DNA from: Streptomyces lincolnensis
GTDB taxonomy: Bacteria; Actinomycetota; Actinomycetes; Streptomycetales; Streptomycetaceae
DNA: 64,000 nucleotides
NCBI RefSeq assembly: GCF_021173675.1
Contig: NZ_JAIHON010000011.1
Span: 62,001 to 126,000 of the forward strand
Direction of reading: 5' to 3'
In this document: positions 34,486 through 42,914 of the stretch, one piece after another
How the letters are laid out: each line of letters begins with the position of its first letter
Numbering within the stretch: the stretch's first letter is position 1
Program-made: the position numbers and the translations under genes
Notes under the pieces: model-generated
What the model was told of the DNA's origin: nothing
The model's input: only the letters and a program-made list of their open reading frames with translations
The model's database searches: none

Positions 34486-34512
34486 GGGGACACGGCGGCC
34501 CGTCACCTTCGT

Positions 34513-35421
34513 TCAGAGGCTGGTGGCACGGTGGCTGCGGCGCCGCAGCCAGCCCAGCAGTCGGCGCGGCGGCATCGGTACCGCAGGCAGCTGCGGTACC
34601 GATGCCGCCGGCTCCACCGCGGCACGGGCCTCCTTCGGCGCGGGACGAGGCGCCGGGCGGTTTCTGCGTGCTTCCTCCAGCGTCGCGGCCAGTTCGGCCC
34701 TCAGCCAGGCGATCTCGTCCGGGTCGTCCGCCGTCATGATCCGCACGGCGAGGTTGGCGGCAGGTGAGCCGGGCGCGCCATGGGCCGGCGGCGCTGGGCG
34801 GAAGCGGTTCAGGTGGGAGCGTTCGTAGGGGTCCGGGACGACCTGGGAGATGTGCGCCGGCTCCAGGAATCCGGCCAGGATCCCGGCGCGCTGCCACGCG
34901 TCGTCCGCCTGCCGCAGCAGGAAACCCAGGTGGCGTCCGCGCCAGTTGCGCGGGCGCAGGTCCACGCCCGCCTCCAGTTGGCCGCGCAGGTTCTCGGGCA
35001 TCCGGGCGTTCAGCAGAGGGGTGTTCTTCTCGTCGGCCGCGAACTGCCGTAGTTCCTCGGCCAGATACAGCCAGACCACGGCGCGGTAGCGGTTGAGGTA
35101 GTAGGTCACCGGTGTCACCAGGCCCAGTCGGGCGAGGCGGGCGAACCTGCCGACGGGGACGTCCATGAGGGTCGCGCCCTCCGTGGTGCCCACCGTTTTC
35201 ACGCGGGCCCGCAAGGAGTCGGGGAAGTTCTTGTCGGCTTGCAGGCGCTCGATCTCCGAGCGTGGGACGCGGCGGCCTCCGCCTCCCTCGTCGGGCAGGG
35301 TCCGGACGAGGCCGAGATGTACGGCGAGGTCGAACTCGCCTCGCTTCAGCCCCAGTTCGCGGGCGGCACGACTGGGTGTGCGGGAAGCGAGGTGCGGTGT
35401 GGTGATGGTGCCGGTCGACAT
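34513..35421 (-). CDS. DUF6397-family protein, possible DNA-binding
   Basis: The 302-residue protein matches actinobacterial DUF6397. Its N-terminus looks like a helix-turn-helix: TPSRAARELGLKRGEFDLAVHLGLV, then RRVPRSEIERLQ. The middle is basic and helical (RPRNWRGRHLGFLLRQADDAW). The C-terminus is Pro/Ala-rich and unconserved, and its codons contain a large perfect hairpin. Regulation or DNA binding is only suggested by the first domain. The gene is isolated and converges on tesB. Confidence 0.75.
   Translation of the reverse strand: MSTGTITTPHLASRTPSRAARELGLKRGEFDLAVHLGLVRTLPDEGGGGRRVPRSEIERLQADKNFPDSLRARVKTVGTTEGATLMDVPVGRFARLARLGLVTPVTYYLNRYRAVVWLYLAEELRQFAADEKNTPLLNARMPENLRGQLEAGVDLRPRNWRGRHLGFLLRQADDAWQRAGILAGFLEPAHISQVVPDPYERSHLNRFRPAPPAHGAPGSPAANLAVRIMTADDPDEIAWLRAELAATLEEARRNRPAPRPAPKEARAAVEPAASVPQLPAVPMPPRRLLGWLRRRSHRATSL
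34568..34609. repeat. 19-bp perfect hairpin inside the DUF6397 coding end
   Basis: GGCGGCATCGGTACCGCAG (34568-34586), a 4-nt loop GCAG and the exact complement at 34591-34609 form a long stem. It encodes the ASVPQLPAVPMPP segment of the DUF6397 tail. It may act in 3'-end formation between the convergent genes or be a recent inverted duplication. Confidence 0.85.
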
Positions 35422-35551
35422 GGTCGTCTCCCCCGTGGAGTGAAGTGAGTGCTCACGCTGTGTGCGTTCGCCGTGACAAAAACCGTAGCCGGTTCGGCGA
35501 ATCGCGTGGCGAGCCTGTGGATAACTCCGCTCGGGGCGACGAAGGCGCAGG

Positions 35552-35965
35552 TCAGATGTCCGCGACCGGGTTTCGCTCGGGCTGTCGGGCGTCCACGTCG
35601 AGGTGTTCGCCGACGCGGTTGACCAGGAGGGTCATCTCGTAGGCGATCTGGCCGATGTCGGCCTCCGCGCCGCTGAGCACGCACAGACAGCTGCCGGTGC
35701 CCGCGGCGGTGACGAACAGGACCGCGTCGTCGAACTCGATCATCGTCTGGCGCACCCGGCCCGCGCCGAAGTGCCGTCCCGAGCCCTTGGCCAGGCTGTG
35801 CAGTCCGGACGAGACGGCCGCGAGATGTTCGGCGTCCTCGCGGCGCAGTCCTGTGCTCGCTCCCGTCACCAGCCCGTCGTTGGACAGGACCAGTGCGTGT
35901 CGCACGTGTTCGACGCGCTCGGTCAGGTCGTCCAGCAGCCAGTCGAGCCCCTGGTTCTGCGTCAT
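35552..35965 (-). CDS. Roadblock/LC7-domain protein, extra CvnB-like copy
   Basis: The 137-residue protein is a Roadblock/LC7 fold of the type that regulates MglA/Ras-like GTPases. It starts LDWLLDDLTERVEHVRHALVLS, with the family run DAEHLAAVSSGLHSLAKG and HFGAGRVRQTMIEFDD. It is closely similar to the conservon copy at 37720-38157 (shared DAEHLAAV, SLAKG, HFGAG and ADIG motifs), so it probably arose by duplication. It lies 0.6 kb beyond the conservon, separated by the divergent flavin/F420 gene. Confidence 0.88.
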   Translation of the reverse strand: MTQNQGLDWLLDDLTERVEHVRHALVLSNDGLVTGASTGLRREDAEHLAAVSSGLHSLAKGSGRHFGAGRVRQTMIEFDDAVLFVTAAGTGSCLCVLSGAEADIGQIAYEMTLLVNRVGEHLDVDARQPERNPVADI

Positions 35966-36062
35966 GTTTCCCCTGCTCCCCGTGTGACGTCTCCTCCTGT
36001 CCGGAGGATCACCCCCCGCAAGCCTTCCCCACGACCGGCGTCCGGGCAAGGAGGATGGGGGC

Positions 36063-36491
36063 ATGGCACAGAAGATGACCGACACGGAATGGCGCGAGTT
36101 CGTCTCGCAGGGCACCCGCACCGGGAAGCTGTCGACCGTCCGGGCCGACGGGAGTCCGCACGTGGCTCCGATCTGGTTCCTGCTGGACGGGGACGACCTG
36201 GTGTTCAACACCGGCAAGGCCACGGTCAAAGGGCGCAATCTGATCCGGGACGGCCGGGTCGCGTTGTGCGTGGACGACGACCGGCCGCCCTTCGACTACG
36301 TGGTACTGCAGGGCAGTGCGCGGATCTCGGAGGATCTCGACGAGGTCCGCCACTGGGCGGGCCGGATAGGAGCGCGGTACATGGGCGAGGAACGGGGCGA
36401 GGAGTTCGGCGCCCGCAACGGCGTGCCGGGTGAACTCCTCGTCCGCGTGAAGATCGACAAGGTGCTGGCACAGAAGGCCGTCGCGGACTAG
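36063..36491 (+). CDS. PPOX-class F420/flavin-dependent oxidoreductase
   Basis: The 142-residue protein has the split-beta-barrel fold of pyridoxamine-phosphate-oxidase-like enzymes. Typical segments are GTRTGKLSTVRADGSPHVAPIWF, LVFNTGKATVKGRNL (cofactor phosphate contacts) and RVALCVDDDRPPF. In actinobacteria this subclass usually uses F420 or FMN for small-molecule reduction. It sits between the stand-alone LC7 gene and the conservon and converges with cvnD. The substrate is unknown. Confidence 0.88.
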   Translation: MAQKMTDTEWREFVSQGTRTGKLSTVRADGSPHVAPIWFLLDGDDLVFNTGKATVKGRNLIRDGRVALCVDDDRPPFDYVVLQGSARISEDLDEVRHWAGRIGARYMGEERGEEFGARNGVPGELLVRVKIDKVLAQKAVAD

Positions 36492-36540
36492 GAACCGTCC
36501 GGCGGACACCGGGAGGTGGGCCGGCCCCCGAGTCCTGTGG

Positions 36541-37146
36541 TCAGCCCACCGAGTCGAGCAGCCGGGCGGTGTGCATCCGCCCGGCGTACTCGACCAGCCG
36601 GATCAGTACCTCCTTTCCCGAATCGCGGTCACGTGCGTCGCAGAGCACGACGGGTGTGCCCTGGTCGAGATCGAGGGCGCGGGAGACGTCGTGCGCGCCG
36701 TACGTCCGGGAGCCGGTGAAGCAGTTGACGGCGACCACGAACGGGATGTGCCGGTGCTCGAAGTAGTCCACCGCCGGGAAGCAGTCCTCCAGGCGACGGG
36801 TGTCGGCGAGGACCACGGCGCCGAGAGCTCCCTGTGACAACTCGTCCCACAGGAACCAGAAGCGGTCCTGACCGGGGGTGCCGAAGAGGTACAGGGAGAG
36901 TCCGGAGCGGATGGTGATGCGGCCGAAGTCCATGGCGACCGTCGTGGTGACCTTCTGGTCCACGCCGTCGGTGTCGTCCACCGACTGCCCGGCCTCGCTG
37001 AGGAGTTCCTCGGTGCGCAGCGGCCGGATCTCGCTGACGGCGCCGACCAGGGTGGTCTTGCCCACGCCGAACCCGCCGGCGACCAGTATCTTCAGCGCGA
37101 GGGCGGTCGTGTCGCCGCCCGGGGCGTCGGAGTGCTCGGAGACCAT
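36541..37146 (-). CDS. cvnD: Conservon small GTPase (CvnD)
   Basis: The 201-residue protein is the Ras/MglA-like GTP-binding part of a conservon. P-loop GGFGVGKTT (G1), FGTPGQD (G3) and the VAVNCF segment near G4 are visible. GTPases of this type form membrane complexes with CvnA-C, a prokaryotic counterpart of G-protein signalling. It follows cvnC by 137 bp rather than the usual short spacing, and the gap holds a tandem repeat. Confidence 0.92.
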   Translation of the reverse strand: MVSEHSDAPGGDTTALALKILVAGGFGVGKTTLVGAVSEIRPLRTEELLSEAGQSVDDTDGVDQKVTTTVAMDFGRITIRSGLSLYLFGTPGQDRFWFLWDELSQGALGAVVLADTRRLEDCFPAVDYFEHRHIPFVVAVNCFTGSRTYGAHDVSRALDLDQGTPVVLCDARDRDSGKEVLIRLVEYAGRMHTARLLDSVG

Positions 37147-37243
37147 CGTTCACTTCTCTCGTGAGGGCCGGCAGCGGTCGACGTCGGTGTGCGAAGGCAG
37201 CATCATGGCAACTGGGGCTCCCCTTCGGGGCATTGGACCGCTT

Positions 37244-37277
37244 TTTTCCTGGTTCTGATGTTTTCCTGGTTCTGAAC
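37244..37277. repeat. 17-bp direct repeat in the cvnC-cvnD gap
   Basis: TTTTCCTGGTTCTGATG (37244-37260) is followed at once by TTTTCCTGGTTCTGAAC (37261-37277). A GGGG/CCCC-rich hairpin lies next to it (about 37215-37230). The tract is unusually A/T-rich for this DNA. Function unknown; it could alter cvnD expression. Confidence 0.75.
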
Positions 37278-37283
37278 GTTCAT

Positions 37284-37697
37284 CTACAGCGCCCGCAGTC
37301 CTTCGATCACCTCGCGCAGAATCCGTTCGTCGGGAAGCTGCGCGGGCGGCACGGGTCGGCTGACGGTGACGCAGCCGATCTCCAGGAGGTCGCCGAGGAG
37401 CACCCTGACCACGCCCACGGGCAGGTCGGCTCCGGCGGCGAGTTCCGCGACCGACTGCGTCTCCGTGCGGCACAGGTCGATCAGGCACCGGTGTTCCGGC
37501 CCGAGGCCGGTGTCGTCGTCGACGCCGGGCGCGCCGGCGTCCAGCGTGACGAGGGCGATCAGGTCGAAGCGCACCCCGGTGGGGCCCGGTTTGGTGCGTC
37601 CGCCGGTCATGGCGTACGGACGCACCAGGGGGCCGGCTTCGCCGTCGTACCACTGGCTGCCCGGCTCGCGCGGGGCGCCTGTCATGTCATCGGTCAT
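37284..37697 (-). CDS. cvnC: Conservon DUF742 protein (CvnC)
   Basis: The 137-residue protein matches DUF742, the third member of the conservon. It has VRPYAMTGGRTKP, the central LIALVTLD, a winged-helix-like run CRTETQSVAELAAGADLPVG VVRVLLGDL and the typical end RILREVIEGLRAL. It probably acts as an adaptor with the LC7 protein and GTPase. The gene begins 22 bp after cvnB and belongs to the same transcript. Confidence 0.9.
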   Translation of the reverse strand: MTDDMTGAPREPGSQWYDGEAGPLVRPYAMTGGRTKPGPTGVRFDLIALVTLDAGAPGVDDDTGLGPEHRCLIDLCRTETQSVAELAAGADLPVGVVRVLLGDLLEIGCVTVSRPVPPAQLPDERILREVIEGLRAL

Positions 37698-37719
37698 GAG
37701 CGTGGATCGCCTTCGTGCC

Positions 37720-38157
37720 TCATCCGGCGGCGGGCGGCCGCGCGCCGACGCGCGTCGGGGTGTACAAGTGCTCGCCGACGCGCTTGACCAGTCGTGCCAT
37801 CTCGTAGGCGACCAGGCCGATGTCGGCGGTCACCGAGGTGAGAACGGCCAGGCAGGAGCCGTCGCCCGCGGCGGCCACGAACAGGAAGCCGTCGTCCATC
37901 TCCACCAGCGTCTGCCGTACGCCTCCGGCCCCGAAGTGGCGGCCGGCGCCCTTGGCCAGACTGTGGAAGCCGGAGGCGACCGCGGCCAGGTGTTCGGCGT
38001 CCTCGCGGCGCAGGTCGGTCGACGCGCCGACGGCCAGCCCGTCGTTGGACAGCACCACGGCGTGCCGTACCTCGTGCACCCGCAGCACCATGTCGTCCAG
38101 CAGCCAGTCGAGTTCGCCGGACCGCCCGGCGGCCCTCATGCTCGGGTCCTGGATCAT
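37720..38157 (-). CDS. cvnB: Conservon Roadblock/LC7 protein (CvnB)
   Basis: The 145-residue Roadblock/LC7 protein starts LDWLLDDMVLRVHEVRHAVVLS and contains DAEHLAAVASGFHSLAKGAG and DIGLVAYEMARLV. It probably controls nucleotide state or localisation of CvnD. Its ATG overlaps the cvnA stop by 4 bp. A near relative lies at 35552-35965, outside the operon core. Confidence 0.92.
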   Translation of the reverse strand: MIQDPSMRAAGRSGELDWLLDDMVLRVHEVRHAVVLSNDGLAVGASTDLRREDAEHLAAVASGFHSLAKGAGRHFGAGGVRQTLVEMDDGFLFVAAAGDGSCLAVLTSVTADIGLVAYEMARLVKRVGEHLYTPTRVGARPPAAG

Positions 38158-40721
38158 CCGCGGTCTCCTTCGATGCTGTCTCTGCCCGCTGGGGCATCCG
38201 GTGTGGCGCCGCGTCCTGGTTGCCGCCCGCCGCCGCGGGCCCAGCCGTCCCGGTACGCCGCCATGCGGTCCCGTACGACTTCGGGGGTGCGCTCGTCGTC
38301 GCCGGCGGCGGGTGCCTGGGCGGGTTCCTCCGACGGCCGCTCGCGCAGCTGGGGAGCGAGGCTGGCCTGCCGTACCCGGCGGGGCAGGTCCTCGGAGTCC
38401 ATGGAGTCCTCGGCGTCCTCGGGCGGGTCCGCGGGGCCGGAAGGGTCCGGGGAGCTGTCCGGGGGACGGTGCAGACGCAGGGTGGCGACTCCGGGGGGCG
38501 GGTGCTCGTCCCTGCCGCCGGCCGCCGCGCCCGGGGCGGGAGCCACCAGGGCAGGGCGCTCGGCCGCCGAGGGGACGGACTCCTGGTGCTGGGCGGCGGA
38601 CACGCGCGCGTACACGTGTTCCGACTCCCGTTCCGCGTCCGCCGGTTTGCGGAGGGAACGTTCCGCCGCGCCGGCGTGCAGCAGGGCCGTGGGCAGCAGC
38701 ACGACCGCGGTGGTGCCGCCGTAGGGCGAGGTGCGCAGGTGCACCTTGATGTCGTGCCGGGCCGCGAGCCTGCTGACCACGAAGAGGCCGAGTCGGTCGC
38801 TGTCGAACAGGTCGAGCGTCTCGGACTGTTCGATGCGCCGGTTGGCCTCGGCGAGGGTCTCCTTGCCCATGCCCAGGCCGCGGTCCTCGACCTCGACGGC
38901 GTAGCCGTTGCCCACGGGTTCGCCGGTGACGCGCACGCGCGTGTGGGGAGGCGAGAACTGGGCGGCGTTCTCGATGATCTCCGCCAGGAGGTGGGTGAGG
39001 TCGGCGACGGCCGCGCCGACGACGGACGCGTCGGGCAGTTGCCGTACCTCCACGCGCGCGTAGTCCTCGACTTCGGAGACGGCCGCGCGGACCACGTTCG
39101 TCAGGGAGACCGGCATGCGCCAGGCACGGCCGGGCGCGGCCCCGGAGAGGATGATCAGGCTCTCGGCGTGGCGCCGCATCCGGGTGGTGAGGTGGTCGAG
39201 CCGGAAGAGGTCGCTGAGCTCGTTCGGGTCGTCGGAGCGGCGTTCCATGCTGTCGAGGAGGCTCAGCTGCCGGTGGACCAGGACCTGGCTGCGGCGGGCG
39301 AGGTTGACGAAGACGCCGGAGATGCCGCTGGCGAGTTCGGCGCGTTCGACGGCGGCGCGCAGGGCCGCTCGGTGGACGGTGCCGAGCGCCTCGGCGACCT
39401 GCCCGGCCTCGTCCTCCGCCGGTGTCCCCGGCGGGGCCTCCGCGCGGACGTCGATCTCCTCGCCCGCGCGCAGTTTCCGCATGGCCTCGGGGAGTTTGCG
39501 CCGGGCGATCTCCAGCGCGCTGTTGCGCAGGCTGACCAGTTCGACGACCAGGCCGCGTCCGATGCGTACGGAGATCACGAGGGAGGCGGCCACGGCGACG
39601 AGGCCGAGGAGCACGGCGGCACCGGCCGGGGTGAGCAGCCCCCGGGTGAAGGGGTCGGCCCGGTCGGCGACGCCTCGTCCCGCGTCCTCCGCGATCGTCC
39701 GCATGCCGTCCTGCACGCGCGCGTGGGCGCCCGCCCAGGTGGCTTCCGGTACGGCCTGGACCGCCCGGCTGCCCGAGCCGACCGCGAGGATCTTGTCCTC
39801 CGCGGTGCGCACGGCGGCATAGGCGCTGCCGTCGGCGAGGCCGGTCCAGGCGGCGCGTTCGGAGCCGCGCAGGTCGGCCACGGCCGACTGGGTCAGGGTG
39901 CGGCGGGTGTCCACGGCGCCGGTGAACAGCCGCAGTCGCTCGCCCGACAGGGATCCGGTGAGGCGCGCGCTGCCGAGGACGACGTCCTCCTGGGCCAACG
40001 CCTCGCTCGCGCGGGAGAATTCGAGCAGTACGCGCGCGTCGGAGCCGAGTTCGGCGTCCTGGATGCCGGTGAGGGCACCGCCCACCCCGAAGGCGCTCGC
40101 GATGGTCACGGTGTAGCGCCCGTACGTCTCGTCCCAGCCCGCCCTGTGGTCGAGTACGGCGGTCCGCAGCGGGCGCAGTTGCTCGGCGCCGGTGACGAAC
40201 GTCTCGAGCCGCTGGGCCACTCCGGCGGGCAGTTCCTCGCTGTCGGCGACGGTGCTGTCGTCACCGAGCCGCAGCGCGGCCACCGCGCGGTCCGTGCGCC
40301 GGGCGAGGGTCTTCAGGTCGCCGCTCCGTGTGGTGGACGGGTCGGTCGCGTAGCGGACGGCGGCCGCCCGCTCGTTCTGGAGCGCGGCCACGGCCTCGGC
40401 GACGGGGGTGCGGATCATGGAGTCCACGCGCTGGAGCTGGCGCAGCCGGGAGACGTCCTGGGCGGTGGTGACGGTCGCGTACGCCCACAGGGCGAGCAGG
40501 GAGACGACCGGGACCATCAGCAGGCAGACGATCTTGGCCCGTACGGTCCGCGGCCGCAGCCGCCACGGTCCCGCGGGCGTGGGCGTGTCCTGCGCCGCCG
40601 CGTCGACCGGCTCGTCCGGGTGTTCCTCGGCCGGTGGTCCGGCGTGGGCGCGGCGGCCGCGCGCGGTGGGCTGGAGCGGCGTCGGGGCGCCTGCTGTGGG
40701 GGTCCTACGCGGTGTACGCAT
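38154..40721 (-). CDS. cvnA: Conservon sensor kinase with nitrate/nitrite-sensing domain (CvnA)
   Basis: The 855-residue membrane protein has TM1 near 72-92, an extracellular NIT-type helical domain (about 100-370, e.g. QNERAAAVRYATDPSTTRSG), TM2 near 385-405, a HAMP-like linker (to about 470), a dimerisation region (RRSQVLVHRQLSLLDSMER) and HATPase_c (N box LLAEIIENAAQFSPPHT, G box DRGLGMG). No classical H-box is seen, so phosphotransfer is doubtful, as in other CvnA proteins. A long Pro-rich cytoplasmic tail follows. The ATG at 40721 has GAGGAGG upstream; the open frame beyond it overlaps the MHYT gene and is not real. Confidence 0.9.
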   Translation of the reverse strand: MRTPRRTPTAGAPTPLQPTARGRRAHAGPPAEEHPDEPVDAAAQDTPTPAGPWRLRPRTVRAKIVCLLMVPVVSLLALWAYATVTTAQDVSRLRQLQRVDSMIRTPVAEAVAALQNERAAAVRYATDPSTTRSGDLKTLARRTDRAVAALRLGDDSTVADSEELPAGVAQRLETFVTGAEQLRPLRTAVLDHRAGWDETYGRYTVTIASAFGVGGALTGIQDAELGSDARVLLEFSRASEALAQEDVVLGSARLTGSLSGERLRLFTGAVDTRRTLTQSAVADLRGSERAAWTGLADGSAYAAVRTAEDKILAVGSGSRAVQAVPEATWAGAHARVQDGMRTIAEDAGRGVADRADPFTRGLLTPAGAAVLLGLVAVAASLVISVRIGRGLVVELVSLRNSALEIARRKLPEAMRKLRAGEEIDVRAEAPPGTPAEDEAGQVAEALGTVHRAALRAAVERAELASGISGVFVNLARRSQVLVHRQLSLLDSMERRSDDPNELSDLFRLDHLTTRMRRHAESLIILSGAAPGRAWRMPVSLTNVVRAAVSEVEDYARVEVRQLPDASVVGAAVADLTHLLAEIIENAAQFSPPHTRVRVTGEPVGNGYAVEVEDRGLGMGKETLAEANRRIEQSETLDLFDSDRLGLFVVSRLAARHDIKVHLRTSPYGGTTAVVLLPTALLHAGAAERSLRKPADAERESEHVYARVSAAQHQESVPSAAERPALVAPAPGAAAGGRDEHPPPGVATLRLHRPPDSSPDPSGPADPPEDAEDSMDSEDLPRRVRQASLAPQLRERPSEEPAQAPAAGDDERTPEVVRDRMAAYRDGWARGGGRQPGRGATPDAPAGRDSIEGDRG

Positions 40722-40798
40722 GGCCTCCTCGCTCGGGAGTGGGTCGGGGATGTCGTCCGGGCGGTGGTGGTCCGGGCAGTGCCGGGTGCGGGCCGCCG

Positions 40799-41572
40799 CT
40801 AGCGGGCCGTGCTCTCGACCGGACGCTGGGCGGAGGCGGAGGCCCGGCGCTCCCCCGTCGTGGGCGACAGCGCGACGAAGGCGGAGGTCAGGAAGAGGTA
40901 GGACCCGAGGCCGACGGCGAGGGGAAAGATGAACTGCATGGCCGTGGCCCCGGACAGGGCCGCGTCCGAGGGCGCCACCCGCACGCTCACCGCGAACATC
41001 CCGGTGTAGTGCATGCTGCTCACCGCCGCCCCCATGATCAGGGAGGCGATGGTGACGGCGACGGGTGACTTGATGTTGAGGGCCGCCCACAGGGCGGCGG
41101 TGGCCGCGACGACGGCGATCAGGACGGAGAGTCCGACGAGGACGGGGTCGTAGCCGACGTCGCCGTGCAGGCGGACCGCCGCCATGCCGAGGTAGTGCAT
41201 GCTGGCCACGCCGAGTCCGGTGGTGAGTCCGCCGAGGAAGAGGGCGCGGGTGCGGTCGCGCCCGTAGCCGACGGCGAAGACGCCGGCACAGACGACGATC
41301 ATGGCGACGAGGAGGCTCACGATCGTGAGCGGTACGTCGTAGCGGATGTCGGTACCGGTGACGCTGAAGCCGAGCATGGCCACGAAGTGCATGGTCCAGA
41401 TGCCGGTGCCGATCGCGGAGGCCGCCGTGATGAGCCAGTTGCGGCGCGAGCGTCCGGTCGCGCCGAGCGCGCGGACGGTACAGCGCAGCCCGAGCGCGGC
41501 CCCTATGCAGGCCATCACGTACGAGAGCGCGGGGGTCAGCCACCCCAGGGCGGCGTGGTCCAGGTGTCCCAT
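40799..41572 (-). CDS. MHYT-domain membrane protein
   Basis: The 257-residue protein has about seven transmembrane helices and three MHYT-type motifs (TMHFVAM, SMHYLGM, SMHYTGM), proposed to bind copper and sense O2, CO or NO. Unlike most MHYT proteins it has no GGDEF, EAL or LytTR output domain. It is directly upstream of cvnA (77 bp) on the same strand, so it may be a sensory partner of the conservon. That link is inferred from position. Confidence 0.88.
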   Translation of the reverse strand: MGHLDHAALGWLTPALSYVMACIGAALGLRCTVRALGATGRSRRNWLITAASAIGTGIWTMHFVAMLGFSVTGTDIRYDVPLTIVSLLVAMIVVCAGVFAVGYGRDRTRALFLGGLTTGLGVASMHYLGMAAVRLHGDVGYDPVLVGLSVLIAVVAATAALWAALNIKSPVAVTIASLIMGAAVSSMHYTGMFAVSVRVAPSDAALSGATAMQFIFPLAVGLGSYLFLTSAFVALSPTTGERRASASAQRPVESTAR

Positions 41573-41715
41573 GACCCCGGGACGCTAGTCCGGGCAAGGG
41601 CGCGCAAAGGGGGCGCATTTCGAAAGGTGTTGGAATATGACGTAGAGAGGTACCGGAACGATCGCGTCACGCTCGAACGTGTGCACCCGGGCGTCATCCG
41701 TGCCGGTGAGGGATC

Positions 41716-42324
41716 ATGCGGAACATGAGCGACGACCACACGCGTGTGCAGGAGTTCTTCGCGGCCCGCGCCGCCGACTGGGACAGCCGATTTCCCGACG
41801 ACGGCCCGGCCTACGCCGCCGCGGTCGCCGAGCTCGGGCTGCGCGAGGGCGACCGGGTGCTCGACGCCGGCTGCGGCACCGGGCGGGCCCTGACGCCGCT
41901 GCGCGCGGCCGTGGGGGCCTCCGGGGTGGTGGTCGGGGCCGATCTGACGCCGGCCATGCTGCAAGCCGCCGTACGGGCCGGACGGGACCGCGACGGGCGG
42001 CTGGTGCTGGCAGACGTGGCGGCCCTTCCGCTGCGCTCCGCATCGCTCGACGCGGTGTTCGGTGCCGGGCTGATCTCCCACCTGGCCCACCCGGCCGAGA
42101 ACGTGCGGGAGTTGGCCCGGGTGGTACGTCCCGGCGGCGTCCTGGCCCTGTTCCACCCGATCGGCAGGGCCGCCCTCGCCGCGCGCCAGGGCCGGCGGAT
42201 CACCCCGGACGACCTGCGCGCCGAGCCGAACCTCCGTCCGCTGCTGGCCGGTTCCGGGTGGCGTCTGACGTCGTACGTCGACGAGGACGACCGCTTCCTG
42301 GCGCTGGCCGTCCGCGAGGGCTGA
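41716..42324 (+). CDS. SAM-dependent methyltransferase
   Basis: The 202-residue protein is a class I methyltransferase. It shows motif I VLDAGCGTGRALTPL, the acidic loop GADLTPAMLQ, LADVAALPL (motif II region) and LARVVRPGGVLALFHP (post-motif III). This resembles the UbiE/Methyltransf_11 group. The substrate cannot be told. The ATG at 41716 may start either here or four codons later (MSDDHT). It is divergent from the MHYT gene. Confidence 0.85.
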   Translation: MRNMSDDHTRVQEFFAARAADWDSRFPDDGPAYAAAVAELGLREGDRVLDAGCGTGRALTPLRAAVGASGVVVGADLTPAMLQAAVRAGRDRDGRLVLADVAALPLRSASLDAVFGAGLISHLAHPAENVRELARVVRPGGVLALFHPIGRAALAARQGRRITPDDLRAEPNLRPLLAGSGWRLTSYVDEDDRFLALAVREG

Positions 42325-42481
42325 CAGGGGGGCCGACGCTCTCCGGCACGCGCGCGTGGCGCGGGCTGTCGGAGGCGCTTCCCGGCCCGCTCCCCCTTCT
42401 GCCGTCCGGGCTCCAACTCTACGTTGAGTAGCACGAGATGACGGTCAGCCATGGCAACCACACAGGGGGAAGGTGGTCAGC

Positions 42482-42778
42482 ATGTTCGGCAGGGTCCGCA
42501 AGTCCGGTACCAGATTCCTCAACTCCTTGCGTTCCGAGACGAAGACCGGCCGGGAGGCCCGCCCGCACAATCTCTTCGAGGCCGCCGCCGCGTATGTCTC
42601 GGCCTGCGCGGAGGACGACCAGGAGCGGATCGACGAGGCCGCCGGCTGGGTGTCGCCGGAGGCCCTGTCGTTCGGGGTGAACGAGCTGGCGTGCCGGGCC
42701 GTGATCGCCCTCGCACGGGAGCGCGACGAGTCACCTCGGACGGTGGCGCGGGCGCTGCTCGGGCTTCCGGCGGCCTGA
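42482..42778 (+). CDS. Small helical protein of unknown function
   Basis: The 98-residue product begins MFGRVRKSGTRFLNSLRSE, is basic at the N-terminus and helical later (NLFEAAAAYVSACAEDDQERIDEA, CRAVIALARERDESPRTVA). No known motif is recognised. ATG at 42482 has GGGGGAAGG a few bases upstream; a GTG at 42473 is also in frame. It lies between the methyltransferase and another unknown gene. Confidence 0.6.
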   Translation: MFGRVRKSGTRFLNSLRSETKTGREARPHNLFEAAAAYVSACAEDDQERIDEAAGWVSPEALSFGVNELACRAVIALARERDESPRTVARALLGLPAA

Positions 42779-42914
42779 CGGACCGCGGCGAGATGGCCGC
42801 TTTCGCCCCGACCGGCCGGAAAACGGCAGCTCCGGGTGGGCTGGGGAGCCGTGACAAGCTCCTTCCGGGCGCACTAGGGTGCGCGCCGTTGGACGAACCG
42901 ATGGGGAGGCTGGG

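Noticed and set aside
40722..41618. N-terminal extension of cvnA to 1154 residues
   Set aside because: The extra codons overlap the MHYT gene, which has clear motifs, while a strong GAGGAGG site precedes the ATG at 40721.
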